A stretch of 52,500 nt of DNA from Botryococcus braunii (GCA_002005505.1 KV908436.1:242501-295000), one strand, 5' to 3'; positions 29,943-40,646 are shown, counted from the first letter of the stretch. Notes: generated from the letters alone by a model not told the origin. Translations and numbers: made by a program.

Positions 29943-30434
29943 TCACACCAGGCGAGCGGCCAGCTGGCGACCCACAGTGACCGCAATAATGAAACTGACC
30001 CGTCGAATAACAAAATATCCCTCCACATCTTCTTGAGCAATGATGGCCTGGTTCAAAAGCCCCTGGAGCCTCTGCAATAAGGCCAGCGCATCAGCATGCA
30101 ACCCTCCAAATGTTTCAAAAGCGAAGGCTTGGAAGGCCACAGGCAGTTGCTGACGAGACAGCAAGACAGCATAGCGGGTTTGCTTGTCTTGAGCGGCGCT
30201 CTCCGCAGCCCCACGCGGCACAAAGTGGTGCATGTTGGCCACGGTGAGTGGTGACGAGCCCACGATGTCGATATAAAGATCGCGACCCTCCTCCCACGCG
30301 TGGAGGTGGAGGTCTGCGCGACGGCGCTCCTGGCCAGGGACAGGGGTGGGAAAGGCGGGCGAGCGGCCACCCGGCGAGCGGCCAGCTGGCGATCCACAGC
30401 GGCCGCAATACTGAAACTGATCCGTCTTTTTCAT
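29943..30434 (-). pseudogene. LINE 3' end with restriction-like endonuclease domain (fragment)
   Basis: Open frame of 163 residues. It contains RRADLHLHAW then GRDLYIDIVG, the arrangement of a PD-(D/E)xK restriction-like endonuclease as found C-terminal to RT in R2/CRE-type non-LTR retrotransposons. It then has AFAFETFGGLHADALALLQRLQG and a conserved tail ending VGRQLAARL, a tail I recognise from LINE-like algal proteins. No RT domain is upstream, so this is a 5'-truncated insertion, typical of target-primed reverse transcription. Confidence 0.6.
30375..30428 (-). repeat. second copy of the LINE 3'-terminal coding segment
   Basis: GCGAGCGGCCAGCTGGCGA and the following about 35 bases repeat 29951-30004 with a few substitutions. 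Two LINE 3' ends therefore lie in tandem about 425 bp apart. Confidence 0.75.
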
Positions 30435-30574
30435 GTCGACATCGAGACTCTTACGGTATTCATCTCAATTTGTACGGTTCACAGTCATCTGAATCTCCAC
30501 AAACCTTCCGTCCCGGACCTTGTGGTGCGGATAAGCGGCTGCTTAATCGACGCCATTATGAGTACATCTCACCT

Positions 30575-31008
30575 AGGCCGTTGTATGTGGGGAAGAACGA
30601 TGTATGTGAAGATGTAGATTCTTACCTCTGCCGTTGTATGTCGGGAAGACCGTCATATGGGAAGATGTAGTTTCATACCTCTCATGTTGAACGGGGAGAA
30701 GAACGTTGTATGTGAAGATGTAACTTCTTACCTATGAGGTCATATGAGGGGAAGAACGTTGTATGGGAAGAAGTAACTTCTTACCTATGACGTCGTATGA
30801 GGGGAAGAACGTTGTATGGGAAGATGTAACTTCTTACCTATGACGTCGTATGAGGGGAAGAACGTTGTATGGGAAGATGTAACTTCTTACCTGTGACGTT
30901 GTATGAGGGGAAGAACGTTGTATGGGAAGATGTAACTTCTTACCTATGACGTCGTATGAGGGGAAGAACGTTGTATGGGAAGATGTAACTTCTTACCCAG
31001 GACTTTGT
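30575..31008. repeat. 54-bp minisatellite, about 8 copies
   Basis: Units with core GAAGAACGTTGTATGGGAAG and TTCTTACCTATGACGTCGTA. Left-hand copies are diverged, central ones nearly identical. Confidence 0.93.
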
Positions 31009-31045
31009 ATCTGAAGAAGAAAGAAGCGTCCAGACTTCCACCAGT

Positions 31046-31350
31046 GTCCCCTGGGGGGGGGGGGGGGGGACTATGCAGATACTCGAAGTTCTCTACTTCA
31101 ATTTGCCGTCATGTGAAGGTGAAGGGGGGGGGGTGGAGGGTGGGATGGAAGGAGGGGGAGGCGAAGGGAAGGGGAGTGAGGAAAAAAAGGGACACTGAGG
31201 CATGAAGTGAGGAGGATTGGGTTGGAAGTAGTGGGGAGGGAGGGGAAGGAGAAGAAGGAAGAAGTTAGGAGGGGACAATGATGAGAGAAACAAAGGGAGG
31301 ATTGAGGGAAGGAAGGAAGGAAAGGAAGATGGAAGTAGTGACCGACTGCT
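31046..31350. repeat. G run and purine-rich tract
   Basis: A G run (31047-31068), GGGGGGGGGGTGGAGGGTGGG at about 31125, then a 200-bp G/A-rich tract. Several G4-type motifs are possible on the + strand. Confidence 0.85.
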
Positions 31351-32281
31351 GAGAAAGAGAACCAAAGCACGTGCTGACAGACAAAATGGAGTGACCGAAA
31401 CTTCACACATGCTCTTTTGCAGACTCGGACATAGCCAGATCAAGACTCTTGCGTGCGCTGATTTCATAATGCAACTTTTTCATCACCGAGGCTAACGGTC
31501 GGATGTGCTCTACTTTTCTTCCATGGAACCTGCCCCAGTCCACATGCTTCAGACTACTCGACTACCATGGTTCATGCTACTCGACTATCAGAGAATGAAA
31601 GAGGACTAGCTATTTTGTTGTGAACATACATTATAGGATGCCCTGTGCTTTAGGTTTTTTTTTTTCAAATGTACAATGTTAGGATGCGGGTCCACCATCA
31701 ACATAAGGTACCTCGAGACGCATTAGGATGAGGTCTATTTCGAACATAACGTACCTTGTGATCGTGATAACACTTTTGTGATCGAATTCTTGAGGCTGCT
31801 GTCGTCGCTTAAGTTGTCAACTGGATTGGAAAGTCTCATAGGGCACCAAGGGTGCTAATGCAAGTCCATCAGTTGCATAGTAAATCTAAACAGCACTATG
31901 TTTAAACAGAAGGCAGTCGTCTGCAGACTGTAGCTGTGACTGGACATCTTTAACGCCCTGTCTGCTGCGTTTCCAAATGCGACGAAACAGTGTGTGGTGT
32001 GTAATATGTGCATGAGTGATTGCTCAAGTCTGAGTGAACCATCTTAGTGTACAATCAAGCCACCCAAACAGTTACGGGACGGAGGCTTGATTGAGAATAG
32101 GAAGGTACTCGTTCTTAGCCGTCAGGAGCTTATCCGTGGTTGTTGATCTTAATGCTCACTGTCAGATCATCATGTAATGAACTGGATTGGAAAGTCTGAT
32201 AGGGCCGAATGCCTATAACCTAACACTAGCCACAGCAGGAGTCCGGCTCTTCCCTTGTGCTTCATACTTCATACTACCGAA
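31351..32281. other. unassigned intergenic DNA
   Basis: AT-richer unique sequence. An imperfect repeat GAACTGGATTGGAAAGTCTGATAGGGC / CAACTGGATTGGAAAGTCTCATAGGGC recurs at about 31819 and 32177. No coding region recognised. Confidence 0.4.
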
Positions 32282-32465
32282 TTATCACGCCCGCGGCCAG
32301 CAAGCTGGCGGCCCACTCCCTTAATTTTTTCCCCTTAACTTTTTCTTTAAAATATCGACCAGATGAAGAACAGAATCGGACGAAGAATAGAACATCCTTC
32401 CACATCGTCCTTTGCAACGAGGCCTCTGCTTCAGAAGCCCTTGGAAACGTTTCTTCAATTACAAA
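32282..32465 (-). pseudogene. decayed LINE 3' end fragment
   Basis: The - strand reading resembles the C-terminal part of the fragment at 29943-30434 (AKDDVEGCSILR against AQEDVEGYFVIR, and GVGRQLAGR against TVGRQLAAR). It is broken by several stops and frameshifts, so it is older than the other copy. Confidence 0.6.
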
Positions 32466-33364
32466 CAGACGGCATCTACCTCATGCCCTGTCCTCCTTGT
32501 GTCCTCTTCTCGTTCCTCTCTTGCTCACGACATTAGGGGCACATTCGAGACACCTACAACGCGTACACGCGCTACCAAACCGCTAGGGACCAAAACACCT
32601 ATTAAAGGAAACACTTTTGAATTACATAAGAGGAAATCACACCCCCCTCACCACAGAAGCCTCACAAACGTTTCCAAGGCATCCATATGCAACGCCCCCA
32701 ATGTGCCGAGGGAAAGTAGTTGGGAGGTCACAAACGGGCGGCTGTAGCTGCCAATAGGACACGTGGTTCGCAGTCATCCGTGCCGTTGCATATATCACGT
32801 GATATCTCTTTGCCACTGTTTATATTGCGGCAAAGTCCCTCCGTACGTGTATCCGTAGCCTCAATTGGAAGGCCCCATCAGCGTGTCCGCAGATTTGTTG
32901 CGGCCAGCTTCAAATTTTGAGTCTTGCCCCAAGACACTACGATGACGTCGTACCTCTACTTGACATACTTAAGCTTAAACATTGACGAATGTTTAGTATG
33001 TAGGTTAAGTATGTTATAATCATACTTCATGCTTAGATACTTTAGATACTTCAGTTTCGAAGCATGTTGAATTGCACATACATGAAGTGAGATGCACCTG
33101 CAGGGATGCACCAACAGCTGATGCGACATTGCAATGTCGCCTCATTTCACTACTGTATTGTCTCAGTTATGCAATTGAACTTGCCCCTCCAAGGCATGCA
33201 TCTTGTCATCATGCATGAAGTCGCCTGGCCTGTTGATGGGCCACGTGGTCTATTCGTGGGCATCACCGTTGTTTGCATTGTTGTTTGAAGTTGGCACACA
33301 CAGTGCTTGGTCTTGCAAACTCTGAGCAATCATGTTCGTAGCATAGCCCCCTGGGCCATTGGCA
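32466..33364. other. unassigned intergenic DNA at the Copia insertion site
   Basis: No gene recognised. The last five bases are the left target-site duplicate of the Copia element. Confidence 0.4.
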
Positions 33365-33369
33365 GTTTC
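33365..33369. other. target-site duplication GTTTC (left)
   Basis: The identical GTTTC follows the right LTR at 40647-40651, as expected for a Copia integrase product. Confidence 0.93.
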
Positions 33370-33375
33370 TGTGAT

Positions 33376-33624
33376 CTGCAAGATCCAAAGGTGTCAAAGA
33401 TCAAATATAGATTATCAATATACGTACACGTATATCATCCAGATATTGCACCAGTTCAATCAGGCACACATACTCAATGGTGTCGAACTGGTGTACAATC
33501 AGATTAGACTGTTGCTTTCAGGGAATTGCTCACACACAGTGAGTAGAAGAGAAAGCAAGACAATAAGAGAACAGACGAGTCAAACAGGAGACGGCTTGAA
33601 CAAGCCTTTAGAGAGCGAATGACT
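33376..33624 (-). repeat. intronless copy of the LTR segment
   Basis: 249 bp, matching 33667-34090 with exactly the 83-bp and 92-bp GT-AG introns missing (424-83-92 = 249). In sense orientation the copy stops precisely where the other copy has a GTGAGA donor (CTTGCAG then GTGAGA). Confidence 0.95.
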
Positions 33625-33730
33625 TACAACGTTGAACGAACGAACACACACACTATCTAATCTCACCTGCAAGATCCAAAGGTGTCAAAGATCAAATATA
33701 GATTATCAATATACGTACACGTATATCATC

Positions 33731-33813
33731 CTGTCAACGCACTAACACCTTTAGTATCTTGCATGATTTCTACATTACTACTCTAATACCAAGACGTCAC
33801 ACTGCCGGCTTAC
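33731..33813 (-). other. 83-bp intron within the LTR
   Basis: The sense strand starts GTAAGCCGG and ends GTTGACAG, with ATACTAAAG as a branch-point candidate upstream of the acceptor. Its clean absence from the neighbouring copy shows splicing has occurred. Confidence 0.88.
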
Positions 33814-33873
33814 CAGATATTGCACCAGTTCAATCAGGCACACATACTCAATGGTGTCGAACTGGTGTACAAT

Positions 33874-33965
33874 CTGTAGAATTAACACACTTATGTTAGT
33901 AACTAGTCAATATTCAGCACTCATGGCTGTGAACGAACTGAGGCCGTCATGACCCGGAGTCTTAC
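33874..33965 (-). other. 92-bp intron within the LTR
   Basis: The sense strand starts GTAAGACTCC and ends TTCTACAG, with a perfect TACTAAC branch-point-like sequence about 25 bases before the acceptor. It is absent from the intronless copy. Confidence 0.9.
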
Positions 33966-34448
33966 CAGATTAGACTGTTGCTTTCAGGGAATTGCTCACA
34001 CACAGTGAGTAGAAGAGAAAGCAAGACAATAAGAGAACAGACGAGTCAAACAGGAGACGGCTTGAACAAGCCTTTAGAGAGCGAATGACTGCCTGTCCTT
34101 CCGGGTTCTAAGCCTATCAATACTCAGATCAGCGCGTGAAGGTTGCGCTATTCAGCAGTACTCCTGACCCTTTTCCTGAATTCCTGTCTCCCTAATGGTC
34201 CAGAACTTGAGGTTTTGGACCCTTATCCTAACAGTACTCTCATGCACGTTTTTATTAAAGGTAAATGCATGGTTTTTCAGCCACAAAAAGTAACAGTAGA
34301 CGACAGCCATATAATGTTTATCCTTCTGATTGATTAGCCAGTGTCAAGGCATCCTCACCTTGAGTTAACTGTGAAGTTAACTCACAGCTATTTATCTAAT
34401 CATAATTACCTCAAATTAACATGACATAATGAAGCACAAAACCCAACA

Positions 34449-34461
34449 ATCTTCCCCTTGG
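34449..34461 (-). other. putative polypurine tract
   Basis: Sense-strand AACCAAGGGGAAGAT lies directly before the 3' LTR, in the expected position for plus-strand priming. Confidence 0.7.
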
Positions 34462-34491
34462 TTCATATGTCAGTTAATTTTACCCCATTGT

Positions 34492-37400
34492 TTAAGACAC
34501 TCCAAGCTTAGCCCTATGCTTCTCAAATAAGGCAGATGCTAAGGGCTTCGTAAACATATCTGCCACGTTTTCAGACGTAGCAATATAGACAGGTTCAATC
34601 TGCCCCCAAGCCACTTTTTCACGTGCATAGTGATAACTGATGCTTATATGCTTAGTGAATTTGGACACTATGTGATTTTTCAAGTGCTGAATTGCTCCTT
34701 GATTATCACAGAAAAGCTTGACAGTCTTCACTGTTACTCCAAGCTCTTCAAGCATACCTCCCATCCACATTACCTCCTTCACTGCTGCACTGGCAGCAAC
34801 AAATTCAGCTTCCACTGTGGATGTGGCAACTGATGACTGCTTCTTGCTGCACCAAGACACAGCTGACCCATTCAGAAGAAAAATAAACCCTGTGGTTGAT
34901 TTTCGTCCATCGAGGTCCCCAGCAAAATCTGCATCAACATATCCCACCAACTCATTGTCTCCCGAGTTAGTATATGTGATGCCCATTTCTTTAGTGCAAT
35001 TTAAGTACCTCAGTACCCTTATTGCCCCATTCCAGTGTGCAGTCGTAGGCTGCCCCCTGAACCGACTCAGTACCCCCACTGCCTGAGCTATATCAGGCCT
35101 TGTTGTGGTAGCAAGGTATTGTAGCGATCCAATGAGCTCAAGGTACCTGTGACCTTCTGGCAGTGGCATGCCAGCTCCTACCTGCTCACCAGCCCTTCCT
35201 AGTGGTGGCTCAGGATTCTGCGTAGAGACAAACCCATATGCCATTGGAGTATTGACTTCCTTCCCCTGTGCCGGCAGTCCATACTCCTCCACCAGTCTCT
35301 CAATTTTCAACACATTGGTCATTTTGAGATTTCCAGTAGATTCATCCTTTCTAATTTCACATCCCAAAAATGCTTTTATCTCACCCAAATCATGGATTGA
35401 AAAGATGCTAGTGAGCTGTTGTTTCACACACTCAATAGTTTCACCTTCCTTACAAATAATTAACAGATCATCCACGTAAGTCAGCAGATAAACAGGTGAC
35501 TCATAGGACTCCTTGTTAATGAACAAGGACGAATCGCTTTTGCAAGCCTTAAATCCAAACTTGTTCAGCTCTTCAACTAAACGCTTGTGCCAGGCACGTG
35601 GGGCCTGTTTCAAGCCATACAGTGACTTCAGGAGTTTACATACCTTACTGGAATCACCATTGAAAAAGCAAGGAGGCTGAGAAACATAAACTTCCTCTTC
35701 TAGTGATCCATTCAGAAAGGCAGTTTTAATATCTACCTGATGCACCTTCCATCCATTTGCGTTTGCCAAATTTAGAAGCACACGCCTGGAGGAGTGAGTG
35801 CTGACTGGAGCAAACGTCTCAAAATAGTCCACTCCTGGCCGTTGCTTGCATCCTTGAGCAACAAGTCTAGCCTTGAACCTGACTACATCCCCAAAACCAT
35901 CAGTTTTAATAGCATAAACCCACTTCAGTGGGATCACCTTTGCATGTGATGGCTTGTCACAATACTCAAAGGTTTCATGCGCTTCGATGGAGTCCATTTC
36001 CTCGTTCATGGCCTCCAGCCAGTACACCCATTGGGGTGAATTCCTGGCTTCAAACCAATCGTTAGGAATCCTCACATCTCTAGATGCAATGTTGACTTTC
36101 TCTCTTGCTCCATTCTGCATGGGTGGTGTAACCTCTGTTGCGCCTAGTAATGGATTGTCCTTTACATGATAAGCACCTGGAACATACTTATCTGGTTGAG
36201 CAAGTGTCTCTCTTAGATCATACCGACTTGTTCCACCCCTCACCCTTTCCTGCACATCATCATCATTGTCAGACTCATGTGATGAGTTATCGTTATCCGA
36301 CTCTGAGCATGGATTATTCACACCCTCCTCTGGATGTTCCTGTCCAGTCCCAAGGCCCATTAACTCTTCCCCTGAGATGGCTGAGCCATGTGTCTCTCTG
36401 ATCCCACTCTCTTCCGCCTGAGCCTGTTCCCTCAGAACTTCGTTCAGTCTCTGCATAACTTCTAGGTTAGCTGGAAGGATTTGATCTACTCCCCTTCCAG
36501 CTTCCCTGTTCATCTCCAAGGCGTCGGCAATGTCAACCGGAACAAAATCCCAGTCATCCTCATCTGCAGCGCTTGGCACCTGATCACAATTTACTTCACG
36601 TGGGAAGTCAGAGGGCAATTGGGTTTTAGTAGAGAGAGTGTGAATTCCCAATTTATCTTCGAAAAACTTAACATTTTTCGATACCTTGACCTTACTGCCA
36701 ACCCTTATCCTGTATGCCTTAGATGCTGGTTCATAACCCACGAACATACCAGCCTCTGACCTAGGGGAGAAGGCAGACAAGTCTTTGTCTGGAATTTTGA
36801 TGTACGCGAGACAGCCAAAGACCCTCAAACAATGCACAGAAGGTTTCCTGCCGAACAGTAGCTCATAAGGGGTGGCAGACTTCCCCTTAGTAGCTCTAAG
36901 ATTAAGTAGCCTGACAGCAGTAGGCAGTGCGTCGGTCCACATACTTTGTGGGGCCTTAGCTTGTAGCAGCAACATTCTAACCTTCTCCTTTAAGGATCTG
37001 TTAAAACGCTCTGCCCTACCATTTTGTTGAGGTGTGTAGGGTGCAGACGTTTCATGTCTGATGCCCTTTGATTGAAAAAACTCGTGTAAATCTGAGTTAA
37101 CAAATTCAGTCCCCCTGTCAGTCCTAACCACCTTTACAGAGTGACCAGTTTGATTTTCTAAATATAGTAGGATTGCTTTAACAGCATCGCCCACCTGAGA
37201 CTTGTAGCATAGAGCCCTTGCTTCACCAGCCTTAGAAAAATCATCCAGCACAGTGAGCATATACCTCTCCCCTTCTGCCCCCGGTACAGGAAGTTCACCA
37301 ACGATATCCATATGGACAAGCTGTAGGCGCTCTGTAGCCGTTGCAGGGGAACGCTGGTAGCTTTCTCTAGTCTGCTTACCCAAAACACACACCTCGCATA

Positions 37401-38847
37401 GTGAGTGACCATGTGAGCAAGGAGATAAAGAGGTTTCAATCCCTTTAACCATATTTTCTGTCTGCAGTCGTTCCATGTTTTTACTTCCAGGATGTCCTAA
37501 CCTTGCATGCCAGAGATCATACTCGGAGCACTTGTGCGCAAGACCAGCAGTGTGAGGGGGCTTCATTGACTGACATGATGTTGAACAAAAATACAACCCT
37601 CTCTCCTTTGTAACTTCCATTGTGAAGGATGATTTCAGACAGCAGACACTTGTGACTTCACCTACTGAATTAGTTGAAAAACTAAGACCGTCGACGACTC
37701 CAGCAGATACTGACATTAAATTTTCCAACGCAGTCGGAACAAATTCAACATCCCTCAACATACATGTGTTGCCCTGCTGATCAACCAAGCATACGATTCC
37801 AGATGCTTTGCGTTGCGCCACATGTTCACCAGTGGCCAGATTTAGACCCTTTGGAACTGGATACCAATGTACGTTATTCATTAATCTCACATCATTGCAG
37901 ATATGTGTGGAAGCTCCAGAATCTACTACCCATAGTGATGACAATTTACCTGAATCTGAGGAGTCAATCATGGCCATTCTCCCAACAGGATTTTGAGATC
38001 GCCCCTTGCCAGCCATGATTGCAGCTCTCCTGGCACAATCATCTTTGTACTTCTGACAGTCCTGCCTTCTATGACCATCTCCAAGGCAGAACCAACAGCC
38101 ACGAAACTCTGTTGGTAGATCATGAGGCATGCCCTTCGGCCTCACACCCTCATAAGTAGGGGCATTCCTTGGTCTGGGAGGAGGAACAAGGTTTGCTGAC
38201 GCAGAGGGAGCCTTGTGTTGATCGATTCCTAAGAATTTTGCACTGGCACTGATACGAGACACAACCTCATCCTCATCTTTTCCCAAGCATGAATCATACA
38301 GATGGCCTAAATCATGAGAAAAAGCCTTGGGCAGCCCACTGACAATTCCCATTATGAGGCGCTCATCATCCACAGGGTGATTATTTGCCCTAAGACCTCT
38401 AGCCAGCTTGAACTTCATGGCTACAAATGCCATGTAGGTCTGGGCATCCTCGATTTTACCTGAATCAAGGAGAAAAGCCCATTTAGACATGAGCTTTTGA
38501 TTTTTACCTCCTGTGAACTTACCTTTCAGCCACTCATAGGCTTGCTTGGCTGAAGGCATGTCGAGCGCTTTATCTATCCACTCGTCGGGAATCTTTTCTG
38601 TCACTAGACTCATAGCCAGTGAGTCACCAGGCGTATCCGGGTGCTCCTCTTCAAGGCATATCCTGATTCTCTTACTATTAGCAACATTTTCAACATCCTT
38701 AGCCCACCTGAACCCATTTATACAATCAACATCCAGAGATTGTACCAATTTCTGGTTGTTATAAACAGGATTATGTGGGTCAGGTGTGCTACCTGAGGCA
38801 ACCGTTGGATTACCACCAGGAGCAGATGCTCCAGCTGAATTACTCAT
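34492..38847 (-). CDS. Copia gag-pol polyprotein
   Basis: Single uninterrupted frame of 1451 residues from ATG at 38847 (MSNSAGAS); the frame is open 11 codons further upstream without an ATG. Domain order is Copia-type: gag; CCHC knuckle CWFCLGDGHRRQDC (about 250-263); aspartic protease VVDSGASTH (about 307); GAG-pre-integrase with HARLGHPG and CEVCVLGK; integrase core HMDIVGELP (about 512), RTDRGTEF and PYTPQQNGRAER (about 612); RT with VDIKTAFLNGSL and YVDD (about 1122); RNase H with YVDADFAGD (about 1304), STVEAEF and CDNQGAI. All catalytic residues are visible and there are no stops or frameshifts, so the element may be autonomous. Gag and pol are not separated by a frameshift, as usual in Copia. 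Confidence 0.96.
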   Translation of the reverse strand: MSNSAGASAPGGNPTVASGSTPDPHNPVYNNQKLVQSLDVDCINGFRWAKDVENVANSKRIRICLEEEHPDTPGDSLAMSLVTEKIPDEWIDKALDMPSAKQAYEWLKGKFTGGKNQKLMSKWAFLLDSGKIEDAQTYMAFVAMKFKLARGLRANNHPVDDERLIMGIVSGLPKAFSHDLGHLYDSCLGKDEDEVVSRISASAKFLGIDQHKAPSASANLVPPPRPRNAPTYEGVRPKGMPHDLPTEFRGCWFCLGDGHRRQDCQKYKDDCARRAAIMAGKGRSQNPVGRMAMIDSSDSGKLSSLWVVDSGASTHICNDVRLMNNVHWYPVPKGLNLATGEHVAQRKASGIVCLVDQQGNTCMLRDVEFVPTALENLMSVSAGVVDGLSFSTNSVGEVTSVCCLKSSFTMEVTKERGLYFCSTSCQSMKPPHTAGLAHKCSEYDLWHARLGHPGSKNMERLQTENMVKGIETSLSPCSHGHSLCEVCVLGKQTRESYQRSPATATERLQLVHMDIVGELPVPGAEGERYMLTVLDDFSKAGEARALCYKSQVGDAVKAILLYLENQTGHSVKVVRTDRGTEFVNSDLHEFFQSKGIRHETSAPYTPQQNGRAERFNRSLKEKVRMLLLQAKAPQSMWTDALPTAVRLLNLRATKGKSATPYELLFGRKPSVHCLRVFGCLAYIKIPDKDLSAFSPRSEAGMFVGYEPASKAYRIRVGSKVKVSKNVKFFEDKLGIHTLSTKTQLPSDFPREVNCDQVPSAADEDDWDFVPVDIADALEMNREAGRGVDQILPANLEVMQRLNEVLREQAQAEESGIRETHGSAISGEELMGLGTGQEHPEEGVNNPCSESDNDNSSHESDNDDDVQERVRGGTSRYDLRETLAQPDKYVPGAYHVKDNPLLGATEVTPPMQNGAREKVNIASRDVRIPNDWFEARNSPQWVYWLEAMNEEMDSIEAHETFEYCDKPSHAKVIPLKWVYAIKTDGFGDVVRFKARLVAQGCKQRPGVDYFETFAPVSTHSSRRVLLNLANANGWKVHQVDIKTAFLNGSLEEEVYVSQPPCFFNGDSSKVCKLLKSLYGLKQAPRAWHKRLVEELNKFGFKACKSDSSLFINKESYESPVYLLTYVDDLLIICKEGETIECVKQQLTSIFSIHDLGEIKAFLGCEIRKDESTGNLKMTNVLKIERLVEEYGLPAQGKEVNTPMAYGFVSTQNPEPPLGRAGEQVGAGMPLPEGHRYLELIGSLQYLATTTRPDIAQAVGVLSRFRGQPTTAHWNGAIRVLRYLNCTKEMGITYTNSGDNELVGYVDADFAGDLDGRKSTTGFIFLLNGSAVSWCSKKQSSVATSTVEAEFVAASAAVKEVMWMGGMLEELGVTVKTVKLFCDNQGAIQHLKNHIVSKFTKHISISYHYAREKVAWGQIEPVYIATSENVADMFTKPLASALFEKHRAKLGVS

Positions 38848-39567
38848 TATGAACACTGTAAGTGCTGTGATCAAACTCAAACTTCAGGTGCCTTGGTACG
38901 CCAAAGAATAAACACTTGCAAGGACTAAGTGATTGTTTGTTTCAACATCCTCAGCAAATTGGTCAATAATTCTACGTCTTTCACCTTCCAATCTGATTCT
39001 AATAAGGTCTTGACCGTGCAATTCAGGATAGAGTACCAAGTTAAGGATTTTGCCAATGAAAGTAGGGTGAATACTTCAATTACTAACCAGTAGAAGAAAG
39101 TGTCTGAAGGATTTTTGTCACAGGAGTCCACCAATAATCCAGCTTCTACCCACAGCGATCTAAACTAATGTTTGTGATTCACACAGTCTCTTTCCCAATC
39201 ACTTAATGAGTGTTGCTCTTCAATAAAAGGTCGATACGAATAGATAACTTCACACCGACTTCGTTTAACAGGCCGAAGTTCTTCGGATTCAGAGCCAGGT
39301 GGTCGGTAAGGATAGACAAACTCAGAAATGGATTATTCCTTCTGTTTTTCTTTCAATTTATGTACCAATGTCACAGAAGCGTTCGAAACGATAGCAACCA
39401 CTATCAATTGCCGATGCTACTTGATCTAAGGGGACCTTTCCAAAGAAGTAGTTATCGCACGAGTCGCAACGGAAGCGCCCTTTTCTATGTTGCTCCACGC
39501 CAAAGTGAATGAGATTCGCACGCTGCACTTCTAGGCGTCGAGACTCCATGGGTGGGCCCATAACCAT
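38848..39567 (-). other. 5' leader of the Copia element
   Basis: About 720 bp between the 5' LTR and the gag start. It is AT-rich with no other coding sequence recognised. Confidence 0.7.
39552..39567 (-). other. primer-binding-site candidate
   Basis: The sense strand just inside the 5' LTR reads ATGGTTATGGGCCCAC. The TGG one base in would pair with a tRNA CCA end. The cognate tRNA was not identified. Confidence 0.4.
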
Positions 39568-40646
39568 TGTGATCTGCAAGATCCAAAGGTGTCAAAGATC
39601 AAATATAGATTATCAATATACGTACACGTATATCATCCAGATATTGCACCAGTTCAATCAGGCACACATACTCAATGGTGTCGAACTGGTGTACAATCAG
39701 ATTAGACTGTTGCTTTCAGGGAATTGCTCACACACAGTGAGTAGAAGAGAAAGCAAGACAATAAGAGAACAGACGAGTCAAACAGGAGACGGCTTGAACA
39801 AGCCTTTAGAGAGCGAATGACTTACAACGTTGAACGAACGAACACACACACTATCTAATCTCACCTGCAAGATCCAAAGGTGTCAAAGATCAAATATAGA
39901 TTATCAATATACGTACACGTATATCATCCTGTCAACGCACTAACACCTTTAGTATCTTGCATGATTTCTACATTACTACTCTAATACCAAGACGTCACAC
40001 TGCCGGCTTACCAGATATTGCACCAGTTCAATCAGGCACACATACTCAATGGTGTCGAACTGGTGTACAATCTGTAGAATTAACACACTTATGTTAGTAA
40101 CTAGTCAATATTCAGCACTCATGGCTGTGAACGAACTGAGGCCGTCATGACCCGGAGTCTTACCAGATTAGACTGTTGCTTTCAGGGAATTGCTCACACA
40201 CAGTGAGTAGAAGAGAAAGCAAGACAATAAGAGAACAGACGAGTCAAACAGGAGACGGCTTGAACAAGCCTTTAGAGAGCGAATGACTGCCTGTCCTTCC
40301 GGGTTCTAAGCCTATCAATACTCAGATCAGCGCGTGAAGGTTGCGCTATTCAGCAGTACTCCTGACCCTTTTCCTGAATTCCTGTCTCCCTAATGGTCCA
40401 GAACTTGAGGTTTTGGACCCTTATCCTAACAGTACTCTCATGCACGTTTTTATTAAAGGTAAATGCATGGTTTTTCAGCCACAAAAAGTAACAGTAGACG
40501 ACAGCCATATAATGTTTATCCTTCTGATTGATTAGCCAGTGTCAAGGCATCCTCACCTTGAGTTAACTGTGAAGTTAACTCACAGCTATTTATCTAATCA
40601 TAATTACCTCAAATTAACATGACATAATGAAGCACAAAACCCAACA
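39568..40646 (-). repeat. 5' LTR of the Copia element
   Basis: Same 1079-bp length and structure as the 3' LTR. Intronless copy 39574-39822; intron-bearing copy 39865-40288 with introns 39929-40011 and 40072-40163. It must supply the promoter. Confidence 0.95.

Larger units (their letters stand above)
33667..34090 (-). repeat. intron-bearing copy of the LTR segment
   Basis: Sense order is exon block C, intron 33965-33874, block B, intron 33813-33731, block A. Both introns begin GTAAG and end CAG. Confidence 0.93.
33370..34448 (-). repeat. 3' LTR of the Copia element
   Basis: Contains an intron-bearing segment (33667-34090) and an intronless copy of it (33376-33624), separated by 42 bp. The sense-strand first ~360 nt (34448 down to 34091) lack this duplication and are the likely U3. 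Confidence 0.95.
33370..40646 (-). mobile_element. apparently intact Ty1/Copia LTR retrotransposon
   Basis: 7277 bp, transcribed from the - strand. Two 1079-bp LTRs begin TG and end CA (TGTTGGG...GATCACA in sense). They looked identical over all stretches compared. A GTTTC target duplication flanks the element. Single gag-pol frame with every expected domain, a putative purine tract next to the 3' LTR and a TGG-starting primer-site candidate next to the 5' LTR. Identity of the LTRs implies very recent insertion. Confidence 0.95.
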
